Shown in pieces: positions 11,575 to 21,798 of a stretch of DNA of 64,000 nucleotides. The translations under genes were made by a program, and so were the position numbers. The first letter of the stretch is position 1; each line of letters opens with the position of its first letter. Source of the stretch: Flaccisagitta enflata (lineage: Eukaryota > Chaetognatha > Sagittoidea > Aphragmophora); assembly GCA_965153355.1 (NCBI GenBank), contig OZ231128.1:2666001-2730000 (forward strand). The letters are read 5' to 3'. Under the pieces are notes generated by a model. That model worked only from the letters and a program-made list of their open reading frames with translations, did no database searches and had not been told where the DNA came from.

Positions 11575-11882
11575 TCTGATCGGCATTATTGCGCCGTGCT
11601 CACTTTCTACGAGCCGGTGGTGTCGCCGACGACGCCCACTTCCGACACGCCCACGTCGGCGTCGTCGACAACCGACAGCGAAGATGAAGACCCGCTGCAG
11701 CGCCGCATTCGGACGCAGTCGCAGCAGCATCGCGACAACAACGAAGGAGGATCGAGCGATGCAGAATCGTATTGCGTCCACGGGAAGCGGCCCTTGGCGC
11801 CCAACGCTTCCACTTCCGGCGGCGGCGAAAACAGGGCCGATCTCTGCGACGACGAAAACTGCATCGCTTCCAGATATGCCAA
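11575..11882 (+). CDS. SBF-like exon e3: uDENN strand and acidic/Ser-Thr insert
   Basis: Residues 57-158. It opens SDRHYCAVLTFYEPVVSP, equivalent to human SERHYCACLTFWEP, then becomes low-complexity (PTTPTSDTPTSASS, SEDEDPLQRR, a QSQQ stretch, and a Cys-containing end). The acceptor CCACTAG precedes 11575 in phase 0. The donor is AA|GTGAGA at 11883 in phase 2. The loop between FYEP and the next conserved strand is much longer than in human SBF1. It is probably a disordered lineage-specific insertion in uDENN. Confidence 0.93.
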
Positions 11883-12023
11883 GTGAGAAAATTCAGGGAT
11901 AGATCTGGCCAAATTTTGCACCTGGACATCTCGTGAAGTAGTTTTTCGATGGTTTTACAAAATAAAGCATGGCTCCCTATATAATATACATTTATATTGT
12001 TGTTAAATACATTTTGTTTTTAG

Positions 12024-12106
12024 TCACATCAACGATCCCGGCGGTGGGAGAGGACTTTCCAATGGCTTACCTTCCATTAATCACAAGTCGTCTTCCAACA
12101 CTTCTG
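12024..12106 (+). CDS. SBF-like exon e4: continuation of the uDENN insert
   Basis: Residues 159-186, a Gly/Asn/Ser-rich linker (HINDPGGGRGLSNG, then SINHKSSSNTSG). The acceptor TTTTTAG is followed by phase-2 entry, and the donor G|GTAAGG is phase 1. Both phases fit e3 and e5 exactly, the main support since this stretch is not conserved. A 31-bp minisatellite begins about 60 nt after the donor. Confidence 0.82.
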
Positions 12107-12164
12107 GTAAGGAGATACATATCGTTGAAGAACCCATGTTGAAACTTGTGACTGTGTTAATAAT

Positions 12165-12745
12165 GAGGAAGAGGAGGCTGTTTGCTGATAATGAGGAACA
12201 GGAGGCTGCTTGATGATAATGAGGAAGAGAAAGTTGCTTGATGATGAGGAGGAAGAGGCAGCTTCTTTCTGATGATGAGGAAGAGGCTGCTACTTGCTGA
12301 TGAGGTTGAGGCAGCTGCTTGCTGATGATGCGGAAGTGGCAGCTGCTTGCTGATGATGAGGAAGAGGCAGCTGCTTGCTGATGATGAGGAAGAGGCAGCT
12401 GCTTGCTGATGATGATGAGGAAGAGGCAGCTGCTTGCTGGTAATGATGAGGAAGAGGCAGCTGCTTGCTGATGATGATGAGGAAGAGGCAGCTGCTTGCT
12501 GATGATGATGAGGAAGAGGCAGCTGCTTGCTGATGATGATGAGGAAGAGGCAGCTGCTTGCTGACGATGATGAGGAAGAGGCAGCTGCTTGCTGACGATG
12601 ATGAGGAAGAGGCAGCTGCTTGCTGACAATGATGAGGAAGAGGCAGCTGCTTGCTGATGATGATGAGGAAGAGGCGGCTGCTTGCTGATGATGATGAGGA
12701 AGAGGCAGCTGCATGCTGATGATGATGAGGAAGAGGCAGCTGGGG
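12165..12745 (+). repeat. 31-bp minisatellite after e4
   Basis: About 18 copies of GAGGAAGAGGCAGCTGCTTG plus CTGATGATGAT (period 31, e.g. 12481 to 12512). Because 31 is not a multiple of 3, the three minus-strand frames all read Ser/Ala/His/Leu-rich chains. These are artefacts. Confidence 0.93.
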
Positions 12746-12749
12746 GGGG

Positions 12750-13030
12750 GGGAAAATCAAAGGGTCTGGAGATGGGGAAAGAAACCAAAGGGGGGAAAAA
12801 GAGAAAAAAAAGAAAATTTGGGGAAAATATAACTTTTGACAGTACTAAATCATAAAATCCAATTAGTAAAGCACAATTTAACACTATTTAGACTTTAACT
12901 ACATAGTTTTATTGCTCTATGGGGAAGATCATAGCAATAAAAACGCGATGCGACGCGACGGGTCGCAGGGAAGAAAATCAAAGGCAGGGGGGGGGGGAAT
13001 CAAAAGCGACTCAATAATATACACCCCTGA
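12750..13030 (+). repeat. Dispersed ~280-bp repeat, copy 1
   Basis: GGGTCTGGAGATGGGGAAAG, GGGGAAAATATAACTTTTGA, CAGTACTAAATCAT, TTATTGCTCTATGGGGAAGA, GAAAATCAAAGGCAGGGGGG. Other copies at 23496-23755 and 62200-62475. Confidence 0.8.
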
Positions 13031-13084
13031 TTTAAAGAGATAAGGTTTATAACTTGGATCGATCTTTTTTTTTTTCTCGAGCAG

Positions 13085-13212
13085 GTGGTGTGGTGCAAGC
13101 GGCGACTCTTCACGCCCCCAAGTGTCTCGTCCTTCTCTCCCGTCTCCCTTTCTTTGAGGTCTTCAAGAATTGTCTCGGCCTCATCTACACAGTTTACGTT
13201 GAGAATCTCCAG
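13085..13212 (+). CDS. SBF-like exon e5: uDENN core
   Basis: Residues 187-229. Contains [18 protein letters not shown] and [15 protein letters not shown], matching human APKTLVLVSRLDHTEVF and NSLGLIYAIHVEGL. The acceptor GAGCAG is preceded by TTTTTTTTTTCTC. The donor CAG|GTAACA is phase 0. An F2/F3-type element begins about 40 nt after the donor. Confidence 0.95.
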
Positions 13213-13252
13213 GTAACATTTCATATCACATATCAAACCATAAATGATCTCT

Positions 13253-13640
13253 TTTTTAGTCGCGTGCATGCAACTCTTTAAGAGGCTTTGTGTCCGTGTG
13301 AAGACACGCGTTTATGATGCTGCAGTTGAATATATATATATATTTGTGTGTGTGGGTGTGTGTGGTGTGTGTGTTGTGATGAGTGTGTTTGTGTTGTGAT
13401 GAGTGTGTTTGTGTTGTGGTGAGTGTGTGTGCGTTGTGGTGTGTGTGCGTTGTGGTGTGTGTGTGTGTGCGTTGTGGTGTGTGTGTGTGTGCGTTGAGGT
13501 GTTTGTGTGTGTGCGTTGAGGTGTGTGTGCGTTGGTTGAGGTGTGTATGCGTTGTGTTTATGTGAGTGTGTGTGTGTGCGTATTTGCGTTGTGGCGTGTG
13601 TGTTGTGACTTGTGTGTGTGTGTTGTGTGTGTGTGTGTGT
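13253..13640 (-). mobile_element. F2/F3 hybrid hairpin end leading into a GT/GTGC microsatellite
   Basis: TTTTTTAGTCGCGTGCATGC, AACTCTTTAAGAGGCTTTGT, GATGCTGCAGTTGAATATAT, then ~300 nt of interrupted TG repeat (GTTGTGGTGTGTGTGTGCG units). The head end is not recognisable after the repeat. Begins ~40 nt after the e5 donor. Confidence 0.65.
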
Positions 13641-14160
13641 TCTTGATTTGGGTGAAGGGGGTAGGATTCTAGTATTTTTAGGTTGGTCTGCGAATCATAT
13701 ATACATACCACCTAATCTTCTAAAAATGTTGACTTTGAGATTTACATTGCATGTTCCAAACATAGATTGGCTACATTAGTAAGGAGTTTAACCTTTCACT
13801 ATAAATTTTCCCGATTGAATTTACGAAAAAAGAAGGGCAAAATATTTTACCGAGCCATTACTCTCTCAACCCTCTGTTTAGTTTCTGCCATATCCTAATT
13901 AGTTATGATATTGTTTAAACGAAAATTAACCATCCATGTTTTTCCTTCAAAGCATGATAGCTACACCGTAAGTAATTTTATCTTTGTTGTGATTGTCATG
14001 GAAAAACCTAGCAACCAGGGATACCTCGTTCACGTCATGGCTCGCTAAGCGTTAAGGCTCCCTTAGACTATTTATGTATCTGTAAGGGGGAAATAGGGTA
14101 AATGGGACACCTAGGGTAAAATGGGTCACCCACTCAATTCACCCAGGTATCAGTTTATAA
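13641..14160. other. Intron sequence, no gene seen
   Basis: AT-rich. Near its end lies GGGTAAAATGGGTCACCCAC (14114), the left end of the older repeat that hosts FB-E. Confidence 0.5.
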
Positions 14161-14885
14161 CTAGTCATCGAAGGATCGAACATGGTCAGCGGTACCAGAT
14201 GCCCTGCTTGGAGTGATAAGCTAAAAAAGTAGAGTGAGAGCAGGGCAGCGGCTCCAAAGAGCGGATGTCCTGTAGGACACAGGGGTGAATTTCCAGACGT
14301 CCTGAAAAAGCACATTCAAGGACTGATTAGATTGATTGGAGCACAATAATGAGATCAGGGATGAAATGGTTAATTTTGAGCTTGACAAGGCTGATTTAGG
14401 GCCTCAGTGGGCTGATTTTGGGCTTGCGAGAGTTATACAGTCGGACCCCGCAATAACAGCCCCGCTTTTAAAGGTTCCCCATCAATAAAGGTCAACATTT
14501 TAAGGTTCAAAATGACACACTTTGATTTATTTCACCTCTCTTTAAAGGTGACCCTGAGATAAAGGTGAAAAAGCTTCAGTCCCAATGGGACCGATGAGGC
14601 GGGGTCCTACTGTATTTGAACCTGAGAGGTTAATTTTGGGTTTGACAAGGCTGATTTTGGGCCTCAAAGGGTTGAGTTTTGGGCCTGAGAGGACTGATTG
14701 TGGGCCTGAGAGGACTGATTGTGGGCCTGAGAGGACTGATTGTGGGCCTGAAACTGCTGATTTGGGGCCTGAGAGGGGCCTCGGGGGGAGGGGGGATGGG
14801 CATACAGATTAACGGACATGCGGATGGACATCTGGAAATTCACCCTTCTTGCCTATAGGACCTCGGCCCTTTGGGGCCGCTGCCC
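14161..14885. mobile_element. Fold-back element FB-E, with a nested MITE
   Basis: Flank CTAGTCATCGAAGGATCGAA, CATGGTCAGCGGTACCAG. Left inverted repeat GGGCAGCGGCTCCAAAGAGC, GGATGTCCTGTAGGACACAG at 14243. Right to 14885 (CTCGGCCCTTTGGGGCCGCT). Interior GGGCCTGAGAGGACTGATTGT array (14690-14760) and a CAGT-type MITE at 14436-14614. The whole element sits inside an older repeat whose ends are GGGTAAAATGGGTCACC at 14113 and GGTGACCCATTTTACC at 14950. Confidence 0.8.
14436..14614. mobile_element. CAGT-type (pogo/Tc1-like) MITE nested in FB-E
   Basis: TACAGTCGGACCCCGCAATA at the left and ATGAGGCGGGGTCCTACTGT then A at the right. The TA duplication with CAGT ends is what the IS630-Tc1-mariner/pogo group leaves. 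~180 bp, no ORF. Confidence 0.75.
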
Positions 14886-15957
14886 AAAAAACGAGACACC
14901 AAACCCATAACAGTCAAAATCATCATTATTTTCCCCATTTTTTCCCCTGGTGACCCATTTTACCTCACTGTACCCCTTATGATATTTTTTGTTTTGCCGC
15001 TGTCATTTCCAATGCATGAATGCTACGGTGTAAGTTTTGCTACGCTAAAGGCTGAGAGGCCTTTTATGGGTTACTCGCAAATCAATGTATCCATATCCAC
15101 TCGAGTTATTTTATGTTCCCTGATTTCCGAGTCTATCGAGCTAGCCAAGACGTCTGCGAGCGATCGTATGGGCGAGAAGGGGGGGCGCAACCAATTGTCA
15201 AGGAGTGTGTAGTCATCGTTCTTATTCGTAATTAACTTGGTTGTTAGTTAAAGATTTTGGAATGCGGTGCATCATTAGATATAACGAGATTTTTTTTTCA
15301 TTTTCCGTCTCCCTCCCGATTTTAGTCTTTTACTTTCACTAATTCTTTATATCGACTTTCTCTGTCATTGAGCAAATACAAGATACAAGTTTGTCATGGA
15401 TGGTCGGTTGGTTGGCAGATGTAGCGCGGCTCATCAGGGACTGTGAATTGGTGTTTATTGGGCGTGTAAGAATCGCGTATTCTAAATAAAAGCACGTTAA
15501 AATGGCTTTTCCTTAAAATTTTGGGATCCCCACCGGCTTTTGATTGATTTTTTTTCCACCGAACTGGTTTAAACAATTAACGATACGGTGACGAAATTTT
15601 TCCATATTATCGCCATTTCGGCTTAGTTAAAATTTGCTTTTTTTTTGCCCCAAACCTAACGCCTTTCTACACATGATCGATGCTCCCGAGCCGTTGCAAG
15701 CTGTGTTTCCTTGAATTCGCCCCAGTCTCTACCAAACGCTAACCAATGGATATCTGGTTTTCTCTTTGTCTCACCCCATTTCCCCGCCTTTGTCCATATT
15801 TTCGATATTTTGTCTTGCTCTTTTGTCTTGCTCTTTTGACTTAGAGAGCTCTTTTTCTCCCCTCTTCCTCTACTTCTCCCCCTTTGGCCTACCACCAACC
15901 ATTCTCGACCTATCGCCGCCTCTCTCCCCATTCCCTTCCCCCCTCTCCCCCTTCCAG
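14886..15957. other. Intron sequence before e6
   Basis: Right end of the GGTGACCCATTTTACC repeat at ~14950, then unique sequence. 15780-15957 is C/T-rich and serves as the e6 polypyrimidine region. No exon between e5 and e6 is required by the protein alignment. Confidence 0.55.
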
Positions 15958-16132
15958 GTCCAGATCGAGACGCTGGTCGGCAATATATTGGGCTGCATAT
16001 TCGTTCCCCCTCCCGGCGGACCTCAAGTCCGTTTTTCCATCGGCGCCGGTGATAGGCAGGCGCTTCAGCCTCCCCTTTCTTCCAACATACCAGTCACTAA
16101 TTGTTCCGTTCTTTTGTTGTTCAAACAATTAG
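15958..16132 (+). CDS. SBF-like exon e6: uDENN-cDENN junction
   Basis: Residues 230-287. Reads VQIETLVGNILGC, a Pro-rich turn, then FSIGAGDRQALQPPL and VTNCSVLLLFKQLG, equal to human ISLGAGDRQVIQTPL and VSRCSVALLFRQLG. The acceptor is a long C/T tract ending CTTCCAG. The donor G|GTAATT is phase 1. Confidence 0.96.
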
Positions 16133-16408
16133 GTAATTGTAATTCTTCTTAGTATTGACGTAGTTCTGAAGTAAAATACTGTATTGTGGGAACCGTTTGA
16201 ATGATTTCATTTGGGTGCTTCACAAAGCAAAAATTGGGAATTTTTTTTGTCTCGCCAATATAATTTGGAGTGGTGAATTTTGAAAGAAAAAAACATTAGT
16301 TTTGATTTTTGGTTGTGTGAGCGGGAGATGTACACGGATACTCCCAACTTGCTATGTGAAGCTTCCATTCGTTCATTCATTCATTTGCTTCCTTTTTTTT
16401 TCTCTCAG

Positions 16409-16622
16409 GAATCCACAATGTGATCGTGTTGTTCTCAGCTGTGTTAACGGACCACAAAGTCCTCTTTCATTCCCAAAGCTACAATCGTCTTACGGAAGCC
16501 GGGTTGGCTTTGAACTCTCTTCTGTATCCTTTAAAGTATTCCTACGTGTATATTCCTTTACTGCCGGCGGCTCTCGTCGATTTCCTTTCCACACCAACTC
16601 CCTTCATCATGGGATGTCACAG
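16409..16622 (+). CDS. SBF-like exon e7: cDENN core
   Basis: Residues 288-358. Contains [35 protein letters not shown] and [11 protein letters not shown], the most conserved block of the cDENN domain, the Rab-interacting part in DENN proteins. The acceptor is TTTCTCTCAG and the donor AG|GTGAAC is phase 2. An F1 element starts only ~16 nt inside the following intron. Confidence 0.97.
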
Positions 16623-16637
16623 GTGAACAAATGGACA

Positions 16638-16760
16638 TTTTTAGGTGCAACAAAGCACCTCTATAACTGGCTGTGTCCGTTGATCTGTCTGTCTGTCTGT
16701 CGGTAACGCATTCGTTCGACGATCCACACGTCGCACCTTATTGGCCTACTTGGCCTTGTT
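16638..16760 (-). mobile_element. F1 element, copy b
   Basis: Near-identical F1 copy (AGGTGCAACAAAGCACCT start, GTCGCACCTTATTGG end), beginning ~16 nt after the e7 donor. The microrepeat is GTCTGTCTGTCTGTCGG. Confidence 0.85.
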
Positions 16761-16966
16761 TCTTCATCATCACAACTCAGAATGGCCCTACGGCTCCTGT
16801 ATCCCTCACTATGCCTCTCTGTCTGTCTCTCTGTTTATCCACCAGTCACGCTCTAATCTAACCAGCCATACCACCGGGCACGCCTCATAGCAAGCCTTCT
16901 TGAATATTGATCCTGTTCTCACACTCTTTATTTTCCCCTGATTGCTTTGTATATGGTAACGCTTAG

Positions 16967-17108
16967 TTCTCTGCGGAACGAAATCTGCGAGTTGCTGGAC
17001 GTGATAATCGTGGATCTGGACGGGGGTTCTTTGCGTCTTCCCGAATGCGTCGTCGTCCCGCCAATGCCAGACTACGTCATCTGTCGCGCCGTCAAAGCTC
17101 TCACTCTG
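16967..17108 (+). CDS. SBF-like exon e8: cDENN end
   Basis: Residues 359-406: SSLRNEICELLDVIIVDLDG, then GSLRLPECVVVPPMP, equal to human [27 protein letters not shown]. Enters in phase 2. The donor CTG|GTAACT is phase 0. The next exon lies 19.2 kb away. Confidence 0.96.
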
Positions 17109-17132
17109 GTAACTCACCAAGGAATTGACCAT

Positions 17133-17469
17133 TAGGGTGACTAAAAATATGGTAAAACTTGAATCTCGTCTTCCAAACGGGAGAAATGTGACCATTTCTA
17201 TCATAGATAATGACTATAAAATCTGGCGATGATCTGATAAAGTTTACTCATGACCGCCAACCCCCTTGTATCCCATAGAAAATGTATGGGATGGAATTTG
17301 GCCATCTAGGGTCCCTATCCTTTATATTGGGAAAGTGGGTGGGGTGGCGGTCATGAGTAAACTTTATCTGATCCTTACCAGATCTTAATCTATGATGGAA
17401 TGGAAATGGTCACATTTCTCCCGCGAGGGTGATGAGATTTGAGTTTTACCATATTTTCAGTCACCCTAT
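17133..17469. mobile_element. Fold-back MITE, ~150-bp arms
   Basis: Left TAGGGTGACTAAAAATATGG, GATAAAGTTTACTCATGACC, GCC. Right GGCGGTCATGAGTAAACTTT, TTTTACCATATTTTCAGTCA, CCCTA. The arms cover almost the entire element, with a ~90-bp loop. Starts 25 nt after the e8 donor. Flanked by similar GAATTGACC stretches. Confidence 0.85.
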
Positions 17470-19236
17470 TGTCCATGAATTGACCTTTGTGTGATAATGG
17501 CGCACTCGTTTTATGCTGCGCACTTTGAACAGAATAAAATTAAGACAAAGGTCGATAAAAGCAATAAAAACCATTGTGTGAACAAACGAACAAACAAGTG
17601 AATATACGAATAATCAAGTGAACAAACAATTCAACAGTTTAACAACCAAGTGGACAAGCAATTTAGCGGACCAGGCGTGCTTTTTCTTCTTTCCCTACGA
17701 GTAGCACATTTATTCCATTTGAATATTCCGACTCGTCTATCGTATTCTTGTCAAAAAGGCTAGTTACCTTGACAGTCAGTCCTAATTCCGTATTCATCCA
17801 TATGCTCGTATATTTCGGAAAACCAAAACTTTCTCCATCTGGGCATATTTCGGTATATCCAAATATGACTCACAAAAGTTAGATTTACTCAATTGTGGCT
17901 TTGGTAAATTCTGAATGAATTCCATAGCCGTTCGTCTTGTTAACAGTCTCCATAGATTTTGCCACTTAAATCTTAGAAGAAATACATTTATGAATGCTGT
18001 ACCATTCAATCATATCCTTGTATTTGTTAATCCTTCCGAATTTGTAATCTCAACTGACTATTTAAGTATTGGACACGAAAAAACAAAGTAAATAAGATCA
18101 GATCTTGGAAATTGCTTTGCTACTCCGTTTTGACTGGCACAGCAAAAAGGGAAAGACGAAAGTCATATTTAGATATTGGGACTGACTTTTGAGAGGTGAA
18201 ATATGAGTCTATCACTTCAATCACTTTTGCTACAGGATATTCAACGTGGATCTAAACCAAGCTGAGGTCATTATTTGAAATAGAAAATGAGGCGATAACT
18301 GAAATTGTTCCACATATATTGGACAATATATAATGGTTCTTAAAAAATGCTACCCAGTTGTTTCAAACCGCGCACTGACAAAAATCAGCCCAAACAAATA
18401 TTCAATCATCCTCCCCTGATTGACAGGATGACCTTGGTCCCTCCATATCTCAAAAGTGATATGAGGAGTTGATTTGCATATTGCAGTAGCAAGACTTCTT
18501 TCAGTATTTAGAACAATGTAATGACGTCTCAGTTTCACCTAATTTTCGCGCTTTTTACGGCATCAAATGGGGACTTCCATCACATTCACTGAACATAACT
18601 CTCAAAGCTTTTGCCTCTAGAAGACACTGAAAACTGTCCGGAATACAATTTAGAACTATGGGAAATGGTTGAAAATGATAAAGTGTCATACCTAGACGTG
18701 GGGTTAAAATTGAGAATACTGTGGTTTTTGTGCCGGTTTTGTACACTGTTTGGGTTAACTATCAATGTTCAAAAGGAATTCAAATGTTTGGCAGAGCAAA
18801 TTTTGATACAGCTTCATGTCAGGATGGATGGGTGGAACAGGCCATTATCAGCCTTTTGCATAAGAAGAAGGTAACTTCTAAAGCTTATATCTCCTAAACA
18901 AATTGAGCGATTGATCTCAATTTATGAAGAAGGTAACTTCTAAAGCTTTTATCTCCTAAACGAATTGAGCGATTGATCTCAATTTATGTTAAATCTACAA
19001 AATACCATTTTCCCCCTCAAGGATGGTTTTCAACCTTTGAATCTATCCTGATCTCTAAAGGTAAACGCATGTATCTCGAGCACAGGGGCAGAGGAAGTAG
19101 GCAGGGGCAGTGAAATAAATGACAAGGGCAAGGGCATCATTGCAAAGGAGTGATTTGAGAGACAAGACTGACCGTAAAAAGCAAAATAATTTATATTCTC
19201 AAATCATTATATTAACATACGGATCAACTTATTTTT
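17470..19236. other. Giant intron, first unique block
   Basis: GAACAAACAAGTGAATA-type short repeats at 17575-17660 and a 66-bp tandem duplication at ~18867-18996 (GGTAACTTCTAAAGCTTTTA, CTCCTAAACGAATTGAGCGA). No gene recognised. Confidence 0.5.
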
Positions 19237-19793
19237 AGTCGCGAATCTTCACCCTGCTTTGTCCGCTGTTGGTTGCTTTATCAGTCCCCTTTTGTGCCCC
19301 TTTTATCAGTCCCCTTTTGTGCCCCTTTTCTTATTTTACATATGATGTATGTAACTGTCAACATTTTTTGATGAAAAAGAGATCATTCATTGGAAAATTT
19401 CTCCTCCTCTTCATTCTCCGCCCCCCCCCCCTTTCTGGCTTCAAAGCCTAAATTTTAGCCTCAAGGTCCCAAGGCTCCAATCCCTGCCCAAAGTTTCCAG
19501 CCTCAGCCTTGAGGCTCCAATCTGAGCCTCAAGGCTCCAATTGTAGCCCCAAAGCTCCCGTTCAAGCCTCAAGGCTCCAATCCCAGCATGGAGGCCCCAA
19601 TCCTAACCTATTATCTCCAATCCTAGCTTTATGGGTCAAATCCCAGCCTCAGCTCAAATCCCAGCCTCAAGTCTTGTATCCTAGCCTCAAACTAAAATCC
19701 TAACCCTCCTGCCCAGATGCCCTTGTGACCTTCTCTAACACTGCTCCTGCCCACCCACATGCGACTAGCCTAGGCGTGTATCCGACCTTGTTT
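19237..19793 (-). mobile_element. F2 element carrying an internal 'CTCAAGGCTCCAATC' minisatellite
   Basis: Starts TTTTTAGTCGCGAATCTTCA, CTGCTTTGTCCGC, and ends CTGCCCACCCACATGCGACT, AGGCGTGTATCCGACCTTGT. The middle (19440-19700) is a diverged ~20-bp tandem array around CTCAAGGCTCCAATC. Confidence 0.65.
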
Positions 19794-19961
19794 ATATACA
19801 CAATGCCGCGTAAGTCATGTACTAACAACTTTTTTGGAGCACCTTGTCACTTTTCTGGGTGAAAACTTCCAACCATCCTAGATGTTGTTATTGGCGATTG
19901 GAGAGGAAAAGAACTATGAAATGTACTAGCAACAATTGCAATAACAACAAAATCAAAAACG

Positions 19962-19994
<33 letters not shown>

Positions 19995-20221
19995 TCGCGA
20001 TCAGCAGAAAAAGGGGATATACTTTGAGAGCAAATAACTGTAGTCAACAACAACAATGTGACAATTGGAGAATAAAGGAAATATGAAAAGAACTAACTGA
20101 ACTACAATAGGATTGACAACTACAACAACAACAACAAAAACAACACTGCAATAGGGGAAAAAGAAGATCCACAATGGGTGTGAATAAATGTCAACAACCA
20201 CAACAACAACAACAACAACAA

Positions 20222-20256
<35 letters not shown>

Positions 20257-20597
20257 ACAACAACAACAATGCGTATTATCAAGTTTCAAAGAATCGGTCA
20301 ATTTTTAATGTTAGAAGTGTTTGTGTTAGTCCTGTTTAACCAGAAAAAAGTTGAGAAACAAAGCTGAAAACTCGAACCAGTAGAATCATTGTTCTGTCAG
20401 GGCAAAATTCGGGGCCTTTTATCTTGTCTAACTGTTATAATCAGTGATACGCCCAAAACTATATAGGTTGGATGGTCGGTCTATAAGTTTAGCCATCTGC
20501 ACCAGTCACTCTTTTTTTTTCTTAATCTGAGATTTTTCCTTGCGGATCCTGCCTCACTTCTTTTGTCACCTTCTTCCTCACTGCCCCTGCCCACTGG
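19794..20597. repeat. CAA/CAG trinucleotide clusters
   Basis: CAA runs at 19950-19996, 20115-20140 and 20195-20270 (with CAG interruptions). The intervening AACAACTGTAGTCAACAAC segments look like diverged tandem copies of a ~180-bp unit. Poly-Val/Ala frames are artefacts. Confidence 0.85.
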
Positions 20598-21025
20598 CAT
20601 GGACCCCTTTACGGCAATGACGAATTCTAAGAAACTTAGCGTTTTTATTTTTTTGAATTTCATACATCTTCCGTTTTTTTAGCAACGAAAACTAAATTCC
20701 CTGCTTATATACTCCTCCCTCGTTTACGTCATCGATGACTTCGTTTTCGATCGTAACATCCAGTGTGTGATCATCCATTGATTTACGAGTTAATCTTGGT
20801 GCTCAAATTATTCTGCAATATTTTCGCTTTAGCTATTGCCGAGAATATTGCATCTGTAATTAAAGCGAAATGATACAAGGATGCATATGCTGTAACTGCT
20901 CCTGCAATAACAACGCTGCGTTATGCAAATTAGGCATTCAAACAGAAAATTTCGAAGGCGTTACCGGCGAACTTGCGAAGCTTGTTTGTACACATTATAC
21001 GATGAATTGAGCTAAATCGAGTCAT
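20598..21025 (-). repeat. Dispersed ~430-bp repeat, minus copy
   Basis: The inverse of 25940-26385: CTAAGAAACTTAGCGTTTTT, CATCTTCCGTTTTTTTAGCA, CCCTGCTTATATACTCCTCC, CTTGTTTGTACACATTATAC. On the minus strand it carries a TATA-like box (GTATATAAGC). Confidence 0.75.
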
Positions 21026-21420
21026 GAATGCTTAATATGACGACGGTCAGACATACCTGAATGAATTGAGGCCCCCAGAGTGGGACGACGCATGATGAAC
21101 CCGAAGTGAGTGGAAGATGATCGCAGACAACAGTTTCGTGTTGTTAAAAGACATTTGATGCCTCCGCGGAAATATTGTGTCTTTCCTCCCTTTTTCCCTG
21201 TCTGTCTCTGTGTCTGTCTTTGTCACTGTCTGTCTCTGTCTGTGTCACTGTCTGTGTCTGTCTCCGTGTCTGTCTGTGTCACTGTCTGTGTGTCTGTCTC
21301 TGTCTGTGTGTCTGTCTCTGTCTGTGTGTCTGTCTCTGTCTGTGTCTCTGTGTCTGTGTATCTGTCTGTCTGTCTGTTCTTACTGTCTCTTACTGTCTGT
21401 GTCTGTGTCTGTGTCTGTCT

Positions 21421-21462
<42 letters not shown>

Positions 21463-21798
21463 ACTTGAAATCCTTTCTCGTTTTCGTTCACCACGCATAC
21501 ACGGTTTTACATTCAATGATCCACTAGGTGTACACAAGTACAAGTCTGGGTTCCAAGACCTGTACATGTATTGTTTCATACCCATTTGACGCTTCTTGGG
21601 CACGTAAATACCAAGTACGGAATCAAACGTTTTACTTTTATCGCTACTCGTAAGACAACTTTCGCGTATAATTACACCCCGCTTTAACGGAGATGACATT
21701 AACAGAGACCCATCTGAAACAGTCAAAAAGTTTTGAACCTAAGTACTAAGTATCCGGTAGTAATTTGACTTAAACATACTCAAGAGAATTGCTAAATA
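21026..21798. repeat. TCTG/TGTC and TC microsatellites
   Basis: 21195-21425 TGTCTGTCTC-type units and a TC run to 21460. The flanks (21026-21190, 21465-21798) show no gene. CCCGCTTTAACGGAG at ~21679 may be a lone CAGT-MITE end. Confidence 0.85.

Noticed and set aside
12081-12884. 267-codon His/Ser/Ala-rich minus-strand frame
   Set aside because: Three overlapping frames give the same chain shifted, as expected for a 31-bp repeat.
16809-17204. 131-codon minus-strand frame
   Set aside because: Antisense shadow of SBF-like exon e8.
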